Source: Gallionellaceae bacterium UBA6222
GTDB lineage: Bacteria > Pseudomonadota > Gammaproteobacteria > Burkholderiales > Gallionellaceae
NCBI GenBank assembly: GCA_002421915.1
Contig: DISA01000015.1
Span: forward strand, 1-13,820
Direction of reading: 5' to 3'
DNA: 13,820 nt
Position numbers and translations under genes: made by a program. Within the stretch, counting starts at the first letter, position 1; every line of letters starts with the position of its first letter. This document shows positions 6,759 to 13,820 of this stretch, piece by piece. The notes beneath the pieces were generated by a model. The model was not told where the DNA came from. It saw only the letters and a list, made by a program, of their open reading frames with translations, and searched no databases.

Positions 6759-8459
6759 CTAACGACATCCTTCTTTTTGCATTTCTGTTGTCTCTGCGGT
6801 TGCGGGCCCCTGCAACAGCCATTCGCGCACGAACAGGTGCGGCAACACTTCGCCGCGCAACATGGCCTTGATCTCCTCACTATTGTGGCGACCGCGTATC
6901 TCCAGACGCTGGCCGATCACCGTGCAGTCGGCACAGGGTTGCGCCTGCAGCGGCAGTTGCAGGACAAATAACGGGTAGCGCGTTTTCAGTGCATCGGGTG
7001 TCAACTGCCAGCCCTCGCTATAGCCGTGCACTTCGGCGCCGGGTAACAGGAAGCGATAACCCTCGTCCTGGGCGCGGAAATTGCACGGCACCCATACCGC
7101 TTTGCCCTGTACGGACTGACGCGCCAGTGCGTCATAGCGACCCGCCGTGCCATCGAACGGCTGCAGAAAGGCGGCCAGCGCGAGCAGGGCAAGCAAGGCC
7201 ACCATGTTGGACAAGTCCCGCGTCCACGCCGCCTTGAACAGCGCCAGCCCGGCCAGCCCCGGCGTCAGCACAAGCAGTGCCCAGAACCCAACCCCATAAT
7301 CCACGGCAGATTGCAGCCCCAGCGCCAGCCATGCCAGCAGCGCCAATACCAGGGAACTGGCGACCAGTGTGGTGATAAAAGTCCAGCGCGGCAAACGCTG
7401 CCAGTTGAGTGCGCACAGCAGCGCAACAGCGGGCATCGCTTCCAGCAGATAACGCGCCGAGCGCTGGCTGGGAATGGCGAACACAACGAACAGTGCCGCC
7501 ATCCACAGCCACAGCAATTTTTCTTCGTCGGATAAGCGATAGCGGCGGCGCCAGGCGATGACGAACAGCGCCGCGACCGGGAAGGCGAGCAAGCCGGCAT
7601 TCATCGGATACCCCAGCAACAGCGCCCAGATGCTGCTGCCGCCCCACAACAACTGCGCCCAGTAACTGCCGCCGTGCGCGTCGAACTTGCCCGCGTTTTC
7701 GCCCAGCACGAACTCGCGCCACACCGCTTGCGGATCGGGATCAAACACAAACCAGAGAGCGAACAGCGCCAGAGACACGATGCCGATCAGCAGCAGCTTT
7801 GCGGCATCGTGCAGGATGAACCCGCGCCACTGGTAGCGGCGCTGATGCAGATACCACCACGCCAGCGCCAAACCGACCGGTGCAAGCAGGGCGAACGATT
7901 TGTACAGCATGCCGATGCCGACCTCGATCCCCAGCACCAGCGGAATCAACCGGCGCGACTCGAAGCTGACGGGTCGCCAGTACAACAGGGTGAAGAACGG
8001 CAGGAAAAACCAAAACGTCTCTGCCGGGTTGACCAGAAAAGGGCGGCCGTAGCGATAGGTGCTGAAAAATGCAAGGAAGGTCAATGCTGCGGTTGCACCG
8101 GCGGCATATTCACCCGTCAGCCGGCGACCCAGCAGAAACACCAGCAGCGCGGTAAGCAGAGTATAGAGCACGCTCGGGTAGCGCAGATGCCAGCGATCCC
8201 ATTCGCTGCCCCAGTTGGTGGCGACGATGCCCTGCCAGAACAGCAGCGGCGGCTTGGTGTTGCGCATCTGTTCCAGCCCGGATTGCAGTGGCAGCCACTC
8301 GCCGCTTTGCGCGGTCAGGCGCGTGATGTGGGCATACACGTCCTCGTCGCCATTGCGCGGGAGGTGCTGGCTGTCGAGGCCGTAAAAATAGACGAATACC
8401 GCCAGCAGCAGCGCCGTGAGATACCAGAATGGACGCGATTCGTCGGCAGGTCTCCGCAT
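6759..8459 (-). CDS. GT39 (ArnT/PMT-like) membrane glycosyltransferase
   Basis: A 566-residue polytopic inner-membrane protein. A first span (about residues 11-27) leads into a periplasmic loop with NGDEDVYAHITR (D38-E39-D40). The acidic pair at this place is the catalytic/metal motif of GT-C enzymes such as ArnT. The following MRNTKPPLLFW and the LRYPSVLYTLL span are also typical of the family. About ten further hydrophobic segments follow, then a soluble C-terminal domain of roughly 120 residues containing CADC. GT39 members move a sugar from polyprenyl phosphate onto lipid A, protein or a glycan on the outer face of the membrane. The acceptor is unknown here. ATG 8459 is chosen because it starts 1 nt after the GtrA stop; a longer frame from 8525 would overlap GtrA heavily. 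Confidence 0.87.
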   Translation of the reverse strand: MRRPADESRPFWYLTALLLAVFVYFYGLDSQHLPRNGDEDVYAHITRLTAQSGEWLPLQSGLEQMRNTKPPLLFWQGIVATNWGSEWDRWHLRYPSVLYTLLTALLVFLLGRRLTGEYAAGATAALTFLAFFSTYRYGRPFLVNPAETFWFFLPFFTLLYWRPVSFESRRLIPLVLGIEVGIGMLYKSFALLAPVGLALAWWYLHQRRYQWRGFILHDAAKLLLIGIVSLALFALWFVFDPDPQAVWREFVLGENAGKFDAHGGSYWAQLLWGGSSIWALLLGYPMNAGLLAFPVAALFVIAWRRRYRLSDEEKLLWLWMAALFVVFAIPSQRSARYLLEAMPAVALLCALNWQRLPRWTFITTLVASSLVLALLAWLALGLQSAVDYGVGFWALLVLTPGLAGLALFKAAWTRDLSNMVALLALLALAAFLQPFDGTAGRYDALARQSVQGKAVWVPCNFRAQDEGYRFLLPGAEVHGYSEGWQLTPDALKTRYPLFVLQLPLQAQPCADCTVIGQRLEIRGRHNSEEIKAMLRGEVLPHLFVREWLLQGPATAETTEMQKEGCR

Positions 8460-8460
8460 A

Positions 8461-8952
8461 TCAGTCGGTCTTTTCGCGTGATGCCTGCGCTTTGAATTTG
8501 ACGCGCCCAAAGGTCCAGATGTCATTGAGCAGGAAGTTCAGCACGCTGGTCAGCCCGATGGCGATGAGGTTGGCGATCTGGTAGTAGAAATGCGGCGCAA
8601 GCAGGTTGGTGAACAGCACTTGCAGCACGATACTCAACCAGCAGGCCAGTGTGTACTGGCCGAACTGGAACAGCCACGGCCGATGGTGGTGCTGCACGCG
8701 ATCCTTCCAGGTCCACAGCCGGTTCCAGAAGAAGTTGTTGAGCGTGGCGACAAAGATCGCCAGCGCCAGCGACAGGTTGAGACGGATTTCAGTGGTCTGC
8801 ACTGTGTTGAAGATGTGTTCCTGCGCCAGATACAACATGCCGATATTGATGACTGTGCCCGACGCGCCCACCGTGCCGAATTTCAGAAAGCGGCGCGAGA
8901 AGACACGGCGCAGCAATGACGCCGTACGCATGCGTATTTTGAATGGCGTCAT
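8461..8952 (-). CDS. GtrA-like membrane protein (candidate lipid-linked sugar flippase)
   Basis: A 163-residue protein with four membrane spans and a basic N-terminal lead (KIRMRTASLLRRVFSRR). Family features include FLKFGTVGASGTVINIGMLY in the first span, ATLNNFFWNRLWTW after the second, and VLNFLLNDIWTFGR at the end of the fourth; the two N-F-x-W-x-x-x-W/T-F patterns are typical of GtrA. GtrA proteins are thought to flip undecaprenyl-phosphate-glucose or similar lipid-linked sugars across the inner membrane, which would feed the GT39 enzyme next door. ATG 8952 overlaps the GT9 stop as ATGA, indicating translational coupling. The open frame continues upstream to 9105 inside the GT9 gene but that part is not GtrA-like. 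No GT2 polyprenyl-phosphate sugar synthase is seen in the window. Confidence 0.87.
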   Translation of the reverse strand: MTPFKIRMRTASLLRRVFSRRFLKFGTVGASGTVINIGMLYLAQEHIFNTVQTTEIRLNLSLALAIFVATLNNFFWNRLWTWKDRVQHHHRPWLFQFGQYTLACWLSIVLQVLFTNLLAPHFYYQIANLIAIGLTSVLNFLLNDIWTFGRVKFKAQASREKTD

Positions 8953-10163
8953 GCGGCTGGCGCCTCTTGCAACAGGGCGCGCGCCTGATCCAGCACCTGT
9001 TGCGGCGTGATCCGGCGCAGGCACTGGTTGTCGCCGTCGCACGGCGAGTTGCGGTGATTGTAGGCGGTGAGACAGGGCGAGCAGGACAATCCACTGTAGA
9101 GACAATGGATGTTGGGCGCGAGCGGGCTGTACAGCGCGGGCGTCTCCGGCCCAAAGAACACCAGCGTCGGCAACGCGGTGAGCGCGGCGAACTGTCCCGG
9201 CCCACCGTCGTTGGTCACCAGCAACGAGGCACGCTGGAACACCGCCAGCAGGTGGCGCACCGAGCGCGTGTAGCCGGTGAGGTCAATACAAAGCTCATGT
9301 TTACAGTGTGCCACGATGCGTTGCGCCAGCGGTTTCGCGTCCGCCAGGCCGATCAGCGCAAGCGCATAACCGTCTTGCAACAGTGCATCACAAAGCTGCT
9401 CGTAGTATTCCGGCGGCCAAGCGCGGATCGGCAGGATGCCGCCGTCCGGATATACCAACACCAGCTTCTTGCCGGCCAGCATTGGAAAATCCTGCTCCAG
9501 TTGCGCGATTTCCCGCGCCACTTCGCCCCCGGCAAACTGCAAGGGCGGTGGTGCGCTTACTGCATGCGCTATCGCCTTCGCCAGCGGTCGCCCGTCCGAT
9601 TCAATGGCATCAATCATGGTCAGGAACTGTTGCGACAGATGGCGGTAGGGGTTGTACAGCACTTTGCGGTTCATGAATGAGCCGCGATACAGGCCTTCCT
9701 GGGTATGCGGATGGAAACCGACATGCACCTTAGCGCCGGACAGATAAGAGAAGATGCTGCTGACGCGCGAGAACAGTTCGCAGTCGATGACCACATCAAG
9801 ATCAAGTGCGCGCATGCGGCGCAGGGCGTTGAGGCTGTCTGCCGCAAACGTGCCCAGCGCCTTGTCGTTAAGGGTGATGACGTTTTCCTTCGGTATCACG
9901 CCCAGCAGGTCGAGTACCTCGCGGTTCTTGGCGAACATCAGCATGTGCAGCTCGGCGCCCGGATATCGCCGCTTCAGTTCGGCGAACATCGGCTGTGCCA
10001 GCACCAGACTGCCCATTTCCGACAGCAGCACGACCAGGATGCGGCGCGGCGGCGGCACGGCGGCAGCGGCCACGCATTGCCGCAGTTTCTCAAATAGCGA
10101 CAGAGCCGCACAGATTGGCACCCCGGCAAATCGATCCACCGCCCGCTGGAAATTGATATTCAA
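8949..10163 (-). CDS. GT9-family glycosyltransferase (heptosyltransferase-like)
   Basis: A 404-residue cytoplasmic GT-B enzyme. The N-terminal Rossmann half begins at RRILVVLLSEMGSLVLAQPMF (about 40-60) with the ELKRRYPGAELHMLMF strand. The C-terminal half has LVLVYPDGG, LIGL, then LLVTNDGGPGQFAALTALPTLVFFGPETP, the donor-binding signature of the ADP-heptose:LPS heptosyltransferase family. Near the end are four cysteines in CSPC-x10-C-x5-C spacing (about 359-379), possibly a metal site or disulphides. The acceptor (LPS core or another glycolipid) is unknown. The only sensible start is TTG 10163, which gives MNINFQRAVDRFAG; no ribosome site is visible and a 20-bp-spaced direct repeat covers the start. 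It heads the minus-strand operon and its TGA overlaps the GtrA ATG. Confidence 0.85.
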   Translation of the reverse strand: MNINFQRAVDRFAGVPICAALSLFEKLRQCVAAAAVPPPRRILVVLLSEMGSLVLAQPMFAELKRRYPGAELHMLMFAKNREVLDLLGVIPKENVITLNDKALGTFAADSLNALRRMRALDLDVVIDCELFSRVSSIFSYLSGAKVHVGFHPHTQEGLYRGSFMNRKVLYNPYRHLSQQFLTMIDAIESDGRPLAKAIAHAVSAPPPLQFAGGEVAREIAQLEQDFPMLAGKKLVLVYPDGGILPIRAWPPEYYEQLCDALLQDGYALALIGLADAKPLAQRIVAHCKHELCIDLTGYTRSVRHLLAVFQRASLLVTNDGGPGQFAALTALPTLVFFGPETPALYSPLAPNIHCLYSGLSCSPCLTAYNHRNSPCDGDNQCLRRITPQQVLDQARALLQEAPAA

Positions 10164-10189
10164 AGAAATTGCCCATTTATCAAAGAAAT
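10160..10189. repeat. Two direct copies of TCAAAGAAAT, 20 bp apart, at the GT9 start
   Basis: TCAAAGAAAT occurs at 10160-10169 and again at 10180-10189, exactly 20 bp (about two helical turns) apart. The first copy contains the TTG start codon of the GT9 gene on the minus strand. The spacing would put both copies on one face of the helix, as for a dimeric regulator site. A small tandem duplication is an equally simple explanation. Confidence 0.5.
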
Positions 10190-10343
10190 ACCGAATGAAG
10201 GACTCGCCCCATTCGATGCCGTCGGATTATCGGCGAAAGCCCCCTGCAGAACAAGCAGCGCAACCATGCTTGCGCCGGACTGTTCGCGCCCGCGCGCATG
10301 GTGTAAATTGCTTCGCCATCAGCCCCCCGTAGACAGCAACCAA

Positions 10344-11621
10344 ATGAAACTTCCTTCATTCCTTGGCAAATACCGCCTGCTGCGCAAACTTGGCCAGGGA
10401 GCAACCAGTGAAGTCTATCTTGGCCATGACCCGTTTGAAGACCGCGAAGTGGCGATCAAGCTGATCAAGCCGGAATTTCTCGATGATCCGCGCAACGGAC
10501 GGCAGAACCGCAAACAGTTGCAGAACGAAGCGGCGCTGGCAGGCAAGTTGCGCCATCCGCACATCGTGCAAACACTGGATGCGGTGATCGGCGAAGAAAT
10601 CAGTTACATCGTCATGGAATATGTTGCCGGAACCACTCTGGAAAAGCACGTCCATGCCGATAATCTGCTGCCGCTCGACCGGGTGGTCGAACACATGTTC
10701 AAGTGCTGCCGCGCGCTGAACTACGCGCAATACAGCGGCATCATCCATCGCGACATCAAGCCGGCCAATTTGCTGCTGGCCGATACGGGTGATATCAAAA
10801 TCTCCGACCTCGGTGCAGCGGTGCGCCTGGATATCGAGCAAACACAGAGCAATGTCGGCTCGCCCAACTATATGTCGCCGGAACAGGTGCGCGGCGAATC
10901 GGTGTCACATCTGACCGACATCTATTCACTGGGCGTGGTGATGTACCGGCTGCTAACCGGGCACTCTCCCTACAGCCCAAAGAATCTGGCACACCTGTAC
11001 CAGCAAATCATGCTCGAAGCCCCCGTTATGCCAACGCGGCTGCGCAAAGATCTGCCGCAGCCCCTGGAACGCATCGTGTTACGGGCAATGCAGAAAGATG
11101 TAACAGACCGTTTCCCCAGCTGGCGTGATTTCGGTAACGAACTGGCGGCACTGGGTCATTTCGAAAAAAGTGACCTTGAGGTAAACGAGACAGAAAAATT
11201 CACTGCCTTGCGCAAGTTGAATCTGTTTCAGGACTTTAGTGATATCGAATTGTGGGAGATCCTGCGTATCGGCGAATGGCACAAACAGCCGGAGAGAACA
11301 GTGATGATGCGCGAGGATGAGTTGGGCGAGGAGTTCTATGTGCTGATCGACGGCAGCGTCAGTGTGACCCGTGGCGGGCGCCTGCTCAATGTGCTGGGTA
11401 GCGGCGACTGTTTCGGCGAGATGGCTTATATCAACGGCAGACAAATGCCGCGCTCCGCCACCGTCAGCGCCAACACCGCAATTACCGTGATGAAGATACT
11501 GCCCAGCCAACTGGCACAGCTTTCCAGCAACTGCCAACTGCATTTCAACCAGGCCTTTCTGCATGTGCTGGCGGAACGGTTGCGTCTGGCCGATGACAGA
11601 TTCTCCAAGCTGATCAGTTAG
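10344..11621 (+). CDS. Hanks-type Ser/Thr protein kinase fused to a cyclic-nucleotide-binding domain
   Basis: A 425-residue protein with no membrane span, so probably cytosolic. The kinase domain (about 8-270) has all key elements: Gly loop GQGATSEVYLG (17-27), AIK with K39, Glu62 in helix C, HRDIKPANLL (135-144, catalytic D137, N142), DLG (155-157, in place of DFG) and GSPNYMSPEQ (172-181) as activation-segment end. The C-terminal part (about 292-415) is a CRP-like cNMP domain. It shows GSVSV and the phosphate-binding cassette FGEMAYINGRQMPRSATVSA, with R370 placed to hold the cyclic phosphate. cAMP or cGMP could therefore switch the kinase, as in eukaryotic PKG but with reversed domain order. 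ATG 10344 is chosen over the open frame from 10266, which has no kinase-like sequence. It is divergent from the glycan operon; ridA follows after 36 nt. Substrates are unknown. Confidence 0.9.
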   Translation: MKLPSFLGKYRLLRKLGQGATSEVYLGHDPFEDREVAIKLIKPEFLDDPRNGRQNRKQLQNEAALAGKLRHPHIVQTLDAVIGEEISYIVMEYVAGTTLEKHVHADNLLPLDRVVEHMFKCCRALNYAQYSGIIHRDIKPANLLLADTGDIKISDLGAAVRLDIEQTQSNVGSPNYMSPEQVRGESVSHLTDIYSLGVVMYRLLTGHSPYSPKNLAHLYQQIMLEAPVMPTRLRKDLPQPLERIVLRAMQKDVTDRFPSWRDFGNELAALGHFEKSDLEVNETEKFTALRKLNLFQDFSDIELWEILRIGEWHKQPERTVMMREDELGEEFYVLIDGSVSVTRGGRLLNVLGSGDCFGEMAYINGRQMPRSATVSANTAITVMKILPSQLAQLSSNCQLHFNQAFLHVLAERLRLADDRFSKLIS

Positions 11622-11657
11622 AATCGCACGCCCATTCTTTTCAGGAGACCACAGGAC

Positions 11658-12044
11658 ATGGCAAACAAAACCATCATTCAGACCCCCGACGCCCCCGCTG
11701 CCATCGGCACTTATTCACAGGCGGTGCGCGTGGACAATACTGTCTATCTCTCCGGCCAAATTGGTCTCGATCCGACCACCATGCAGATGGCGGAAGGGAT
11801 CGAGGCGCAGATCCACCGCGTGTTCCAGAACCTGCGCGCCGTGGCCAATGCCGCCGGCGGCAGTCTGGATGAAGTGATCAAGATCAATATCTATCTGACC
11901 GACCTGCTCCACTTCGCCAAAGTGAACGAAATCATGGCCGGGTATTTTCGCCAGCCCTATCCGGCCCGCGCTGCCGTCGGTGTCGCCACCCTGCCGCGCG
12001 GCGCGCTGATCGAGGCAGACGGGGTGATGTTTCTTCAGGATTGA
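11658..12044 (+). CDS. ridA: RidA family enamine/imine deaminase
   Basis: A 128-residue protein of normal RidA (YjgF/YER057c/UK114) length. RidA trimers hydrolyse reactive enamine/imine intermediates such as 2-aminoacrylate made by PLP enzymes, protecting other enzymes in the cytosol. Family features are GTYSQAVRV (about 17-25), YLSGQIGLDP, the NLRAV...G...VIKINIYL helix-strand, YPARAAVGVATLPRGALIE, with the catalytic arginine in PARAAV, and the conserved final Glu. AGGAG lies 10 nt before the ATG. Its stop overlaps the proposed TTG start of recG, a gene order (ridA-recG) common in betaproteobacteria. Confidence 0.93.
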   Translation: MANKTIIQTPDAPAAIGTYSQAVRVDNTVYLSGQIGLDPTTMQMAEGIEAQIHRVFQNLRAVANAAGGSLDEVIKINIYLTDLLHFAKVNEIMAGYFRQPYPARAAVGVATLPRGALIEADGVMFLQD

Positions 12045-13820
12045 GCACGCCCGCCAAAATCGCGCCGGCCACGCTGGCCAAATTGGCCAAGCTCGGCATC
12101 CATCACCGCGCCGACCTGTTGCTGCATCTGCCCTTGCGCTACGAGGATGAAACACACCTCACACCCATCGCCGCTGCACAGCCGGGAATGACGGTGCAGG
12201 TGCAGGGCGTCATCACCCATTGCGAGGTGATGTTCCGCCCGCGCCGCAGCCTGGTGTGCCGCCTGCGCGAAGGCGACGAAGAGCTCACGCTGCGTTTTCT
12301 TAACTTCTATCCCAGCCAGCAGAAACAGCTCGCGGTCGGCAAGCAGATTCGCGCCATCGGTGAGGTGCGCCCACGACGCGGCGGGGCGCAGCCCTCTGGT
12401 GCGGGAGCGGGCGCATCGCACCTCCTCCCGCAATCGGCTGGCTTCGCCAGTAACGTGTCGGAGGTGCGCCTAGGATTCTTCGGTCCGGAGATGGTGCATC
12501 CGAAATGCCGCGCGGTGGATGACGACACGCCCTTGCAGCAAAGCCTGACACCCATCTACCCGACCACAGCCGGATTGTCGCAGTCCATCCTGCGCAAACT
12601 CATCACCAACGCGCTGGAAACGCTTCCGCTCACCGACACCCTGCCCGCACCGCTGCTGAAAAGATTAGGTCTCGCCGACTTTGGCGAAAGTCTGCGCCTG
12701 CTGCACAACCCGCCGCCTGACATCTCGGCGACCACGCTGGAAGCGCGCAGCCACACCGCCTGGCGCCGCATCAAGTTCGACGAGCTGCTGGCGCAGCAAT
12801 TATCGATGCGGGTACATCACCGCGAGCGCAGCAAACACATTGCACCTGCCCTGCCGCCACAGTGCAAATTGACCGAGGCATTGCTCGGGAAATTGCCGTT
12901 CAGCCTCACCGCTGCGCAGCAGAAAGTATGGCGCGAGATCGGCCACGACCTCGCGCAGGCGCACCCCATGCAACGCCTGTTGCTGGGTGACGTGGGCAGC
13001 GGCAAGACCATCGTCGCCGCGCTCGCCGCGCTGCAGGCCATCGAGAACGGCTACCAGGTGGCTTTCATGGCACCGACCGAGATCCTCGCCGAACAGCATT
13101 ACCTGAAATTGCGCGAATGGCTGGTTCCGCTGGGATTGGAACCGGTGTGGCTGACCGGCAGCTTGAAGAAAAAAGAAAAAACCGCCGCCGCAGAATGCAT
13201 CGCCTCCGGCACTACCCTGCTCGCCATCGGCACCCACGCGCTGTTCCAGGCTGCGGTCGAATTCAGGCAATTGGGCTTGGTCATCGTGGATGAGCAACAC
13301 AAGTTTGGCGTGCAACAGCGGCTGGCGCTGCGCAACAAGGGCAAAGAGAATGTGGGTCGGGTTTTAACCCGACAAGATAGTGCCGGGTTAAAACCCGACC
13401 TACAAGAACCGCACCAACTGATGATGAGCGCCACGCCCATCCCGCGCACCCTGGCGATGAGCTATTACGCCGATCTTGATGTGTCGGTCATCGGCGAACT
13501 ACCGCCGGGGCGCACGCCCGTCGTCACCAAACTGGTGAGCGATGCGCGCCGCGGTGAAGTATTCGAACGCGTGCGCAGCGCCTGCCTCGCCGGTCGTCAG
13601 GCGTATTGGGTGTGCCCGCTCATCGAAGAATCCGATGCAATGGAAGTCGAATTGCAGAACGCGATCGAGACGTATGAGCAACTGACCGAGGCACTGCCGG
13701 AGTTGAAAATCGGCCTGGCACATGGCCGTCTGCCGCCTGCGGAAAAAGCCGCCGTGATGGCCGCTTTCAAGGCAGGCCAGTTGCATCTGCTGGTCGCCAC
13801 CACGGTGATCGAGGTCGGCG
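12041..13820 (+). CDS. recG: ATP-dependent DNA helicase RecG, 3' end cut by window, with two in-frame insertions
   Basis: The first 593 codons of RecG (usually about 690). RecG remodels stalled replication forks and Holliday junctions. The N-terminal wedge/OB domain shows LHLPLRYEDET, RFLNFY and FFGPEMVHP, then LTPIYPTTAGLSQ. The helicase part has FSLTAAQQKVW, Walker A GDVGSGKT (316-323), MAPTEILAEQH, motif II DEQH (417-420), motif III MSATPIPRT (462-470), and the start of motif V (TTVIEVG) at the edge. The reading frame is intact throughout. Two stretches are foreign to the family: residues about 111-143 (between GEVR and LGFFGPEM) and 438-455 (between motifs II and III). Both are palindromic repeats of codon-multiple length. 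The start TTG 12041 overlaps the ridA stop; TTG 12083 is an alternative. Activity with both insertions is plausible, since they fall in loops, but is unproven. Confidence 0.92.
   Translation, partial: MSTPAKIAPATLAKLAKLGIHHRADLLLHLPLRYEDETHLTPIAAAQPGMTVQVQGVITHCEVMFRPRRSLVCRLREGDEELTLRFLNFYPSQQKQLAVGKQIRAIGEVRPRRGGAQPSGAGAGASHLLPQSAGFASNVSEVRLGFFGPEMVHPKCRAVDDDTPLQQSLTPIYPTTAGLSQSILRKLITNALETLPLTDTLPAPLLKRLGLADFGESLRLLHNPPPDISATTLEARSHTAWRRIKFDELLAQQLSMRVHHRERSKHIAPALPPQCKLTEALLGKLPFSLTAAQQKVWREIGHDLAQAHPMQRLLLGDVGSGKTIVAALAALQAIENGYQVAFMAPTEILAEQHYLKLREWLVPLGLEPVWLTGSLKKKEKTAAAECIASGTTLLAIGTHALFQAAVEFRQLGLVIVDEQHKFGVQQRLALRNKGKENVGRVLTRQDSAGLKPDLQEPHQLMMSATPIPRTLAMSYYADLDVSVIGELPPGRTPVVTKLVSDARRGEVFERVRSACLAGRQAYWVCPLIEESDAMEVELQNAIETYEQLTEALPELKIGLAHGRLPPAEKAAVMAAFKAGQLHLLVATTVIEVG
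12362..12470 (+). repeat. 99-bp in-frame palindromic insertion in recG, flanked by 10-bp direct repeats
   Basis: GAGGTGCGCC stands at 12362-12371 and again at 12461-12470. The period is 99 bp, or 33 codons. Deleting one period joins GEVR directly to LGFFGPEMVHP, the normal RecG sequence. Inside lie two hairpins: TGCGGGAG (12400-12407) with CTCCCGCA (12425-12432), and CTGGC-TTC-GCCAG (12438-12450). The direct repeats look like a target-site duplication, so this is most likely a short non-autonomous element. It is Ala/Gly/Ser/Pro-rich when translated and has no stop codon in the recG frame. Confidence 0.75.
13351..13404. repeat. Inverted pair of REP-like 23-bp hairpin units inserted in frame in recG
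   Basis: The left unit 13351-13373 holds a stem GTCGGGTT / AACCCGAC with a TT loop. An 8-bp spacer follows, then the right unit 13382-13404 in opposite orientation (21 of 23 positions match). Read 5' to 3', each unit begins TGTGG or TGTAG directly before the stem. The whole is 54 bp, 18 codons, with no stop in the recG frame. It lies in the loop between helicase motifs II and III, where other RecG proteins have only a few residues. The same units occur at 5315-5385. Confidence 0.88.

Noticed and set aside
7674..8495. Long plus-strand open frame (273 codons) opposite the GT39 gene
   Set aside because: Gln/Arg-rich low-complexity translation, no family features, and it lies wholly antisense to a clear GT39 coding region; a codon-bias shadow.
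12372..12460. Intein or other self-splicing insertion in recG
   Set aside because: Far too short, with no splicing motifs; hairpins and direct repeats point to a small palindromic element instead.
13347..13408. AGAA on both sides of the 54-bp recG element as a 4-bp target-site duplication
   Set aside because: That would make the net insertion 58 bp, which would break the recG frame; the frame is intact, so the match is probably chance.
1..13820. CRISPR array, rRNA, riboswitch or replication origin
   Set aside because: No regularly spaced direct-repeat series, no rRNA-like stretches and no recognisable riboswitch core or DnaA-box cluster seen on either strand.

Overview
The window is about 13.8 kb of a GC-rich (near 58-60% by eye) proteobacterial chromosome. 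The gene set (octaprenyl diphosphate synthase next to tRNA-Pro, ridA directly before recG, a GT9/GtrA/GT39 surface-sugar block) and the protein sequences suggest a betaproteobacterium, perhaps of the Nitrosomonadales/Gallionellaceae type. That placement is inference from remembered family resemblance, not from a search. Five of the twelve complete or near-complete genes appear to use GTG or TTG starts.

Layout. Positions 1-997 (minus strand) hold ispB followed by the 5' end of a tRNA-Pro gene that runs off the left edge. Positions 1138-1769 (plus) hold a compact type II toxin-antitoxin pair, an RHH antitoxin and a ParE toxin, behind a perfect palindromic operator. Positions 1844-3370 are an accessory patch on the minus strand. 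It contains a small membrane protein with an HEAGH zinc-protease motif, boxed between two inverted copies of a 23-bp repeat, and a frameshifted REP-associated tyrosine transposase (RAYT).

Positions 3436-10163 are a run of six minus-strand genes with overlaps or very short gaps. In transcription order they are: a GT9 heptosyltransferase-like glycosyltransferase, a GtrA-type membrane protein, a GT39 membrane glycosyltransferase, a sialidase-like BNR-repeat protein with an N-terminal anchor, an unrecognised multi-span membrane protein and an MHS-type MFS transporter. The first four are almost certainly one operon and read as an envelope-glycan modification module: a sugar transferase, a candidate lipid-linked sugar flippase, a periplasmic-side transferase and a periplasmic glycan-acting protein. 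Positions 10344-13820 (plus) hold a soluble Ser/Thr kinase fused to a cyclic-nucleotide-binding domain, then ridA and recG (3' end cut by the window).

The most interesting signal is a family of short palindromic elements. Four copies of one 23-bp unit (GTRG followed by a GTCGGGTT/AACCCGAC hairpin) occur as two inverted pairs. One pair sits in the gap between the sialidase-like gene and the next gene. The other lies inside recG, where it adds exactly 18 codons in frame between helicase motifs II and III. Differences between copies are compensated across the stem, so the hairpin itself seems to be preserved. recG carries a second, unrelated in-frame insertion of 33 codons flanked by perfect 10-bp direct repeats. 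The GTRG-plus-hairpin design is that of REP elements, and a broken RAYT, the enzyme class that moves such elements, lies in the same window. An essentially universal repair helicase that tolerates two palindromic insertions without losing its frame is unusual.
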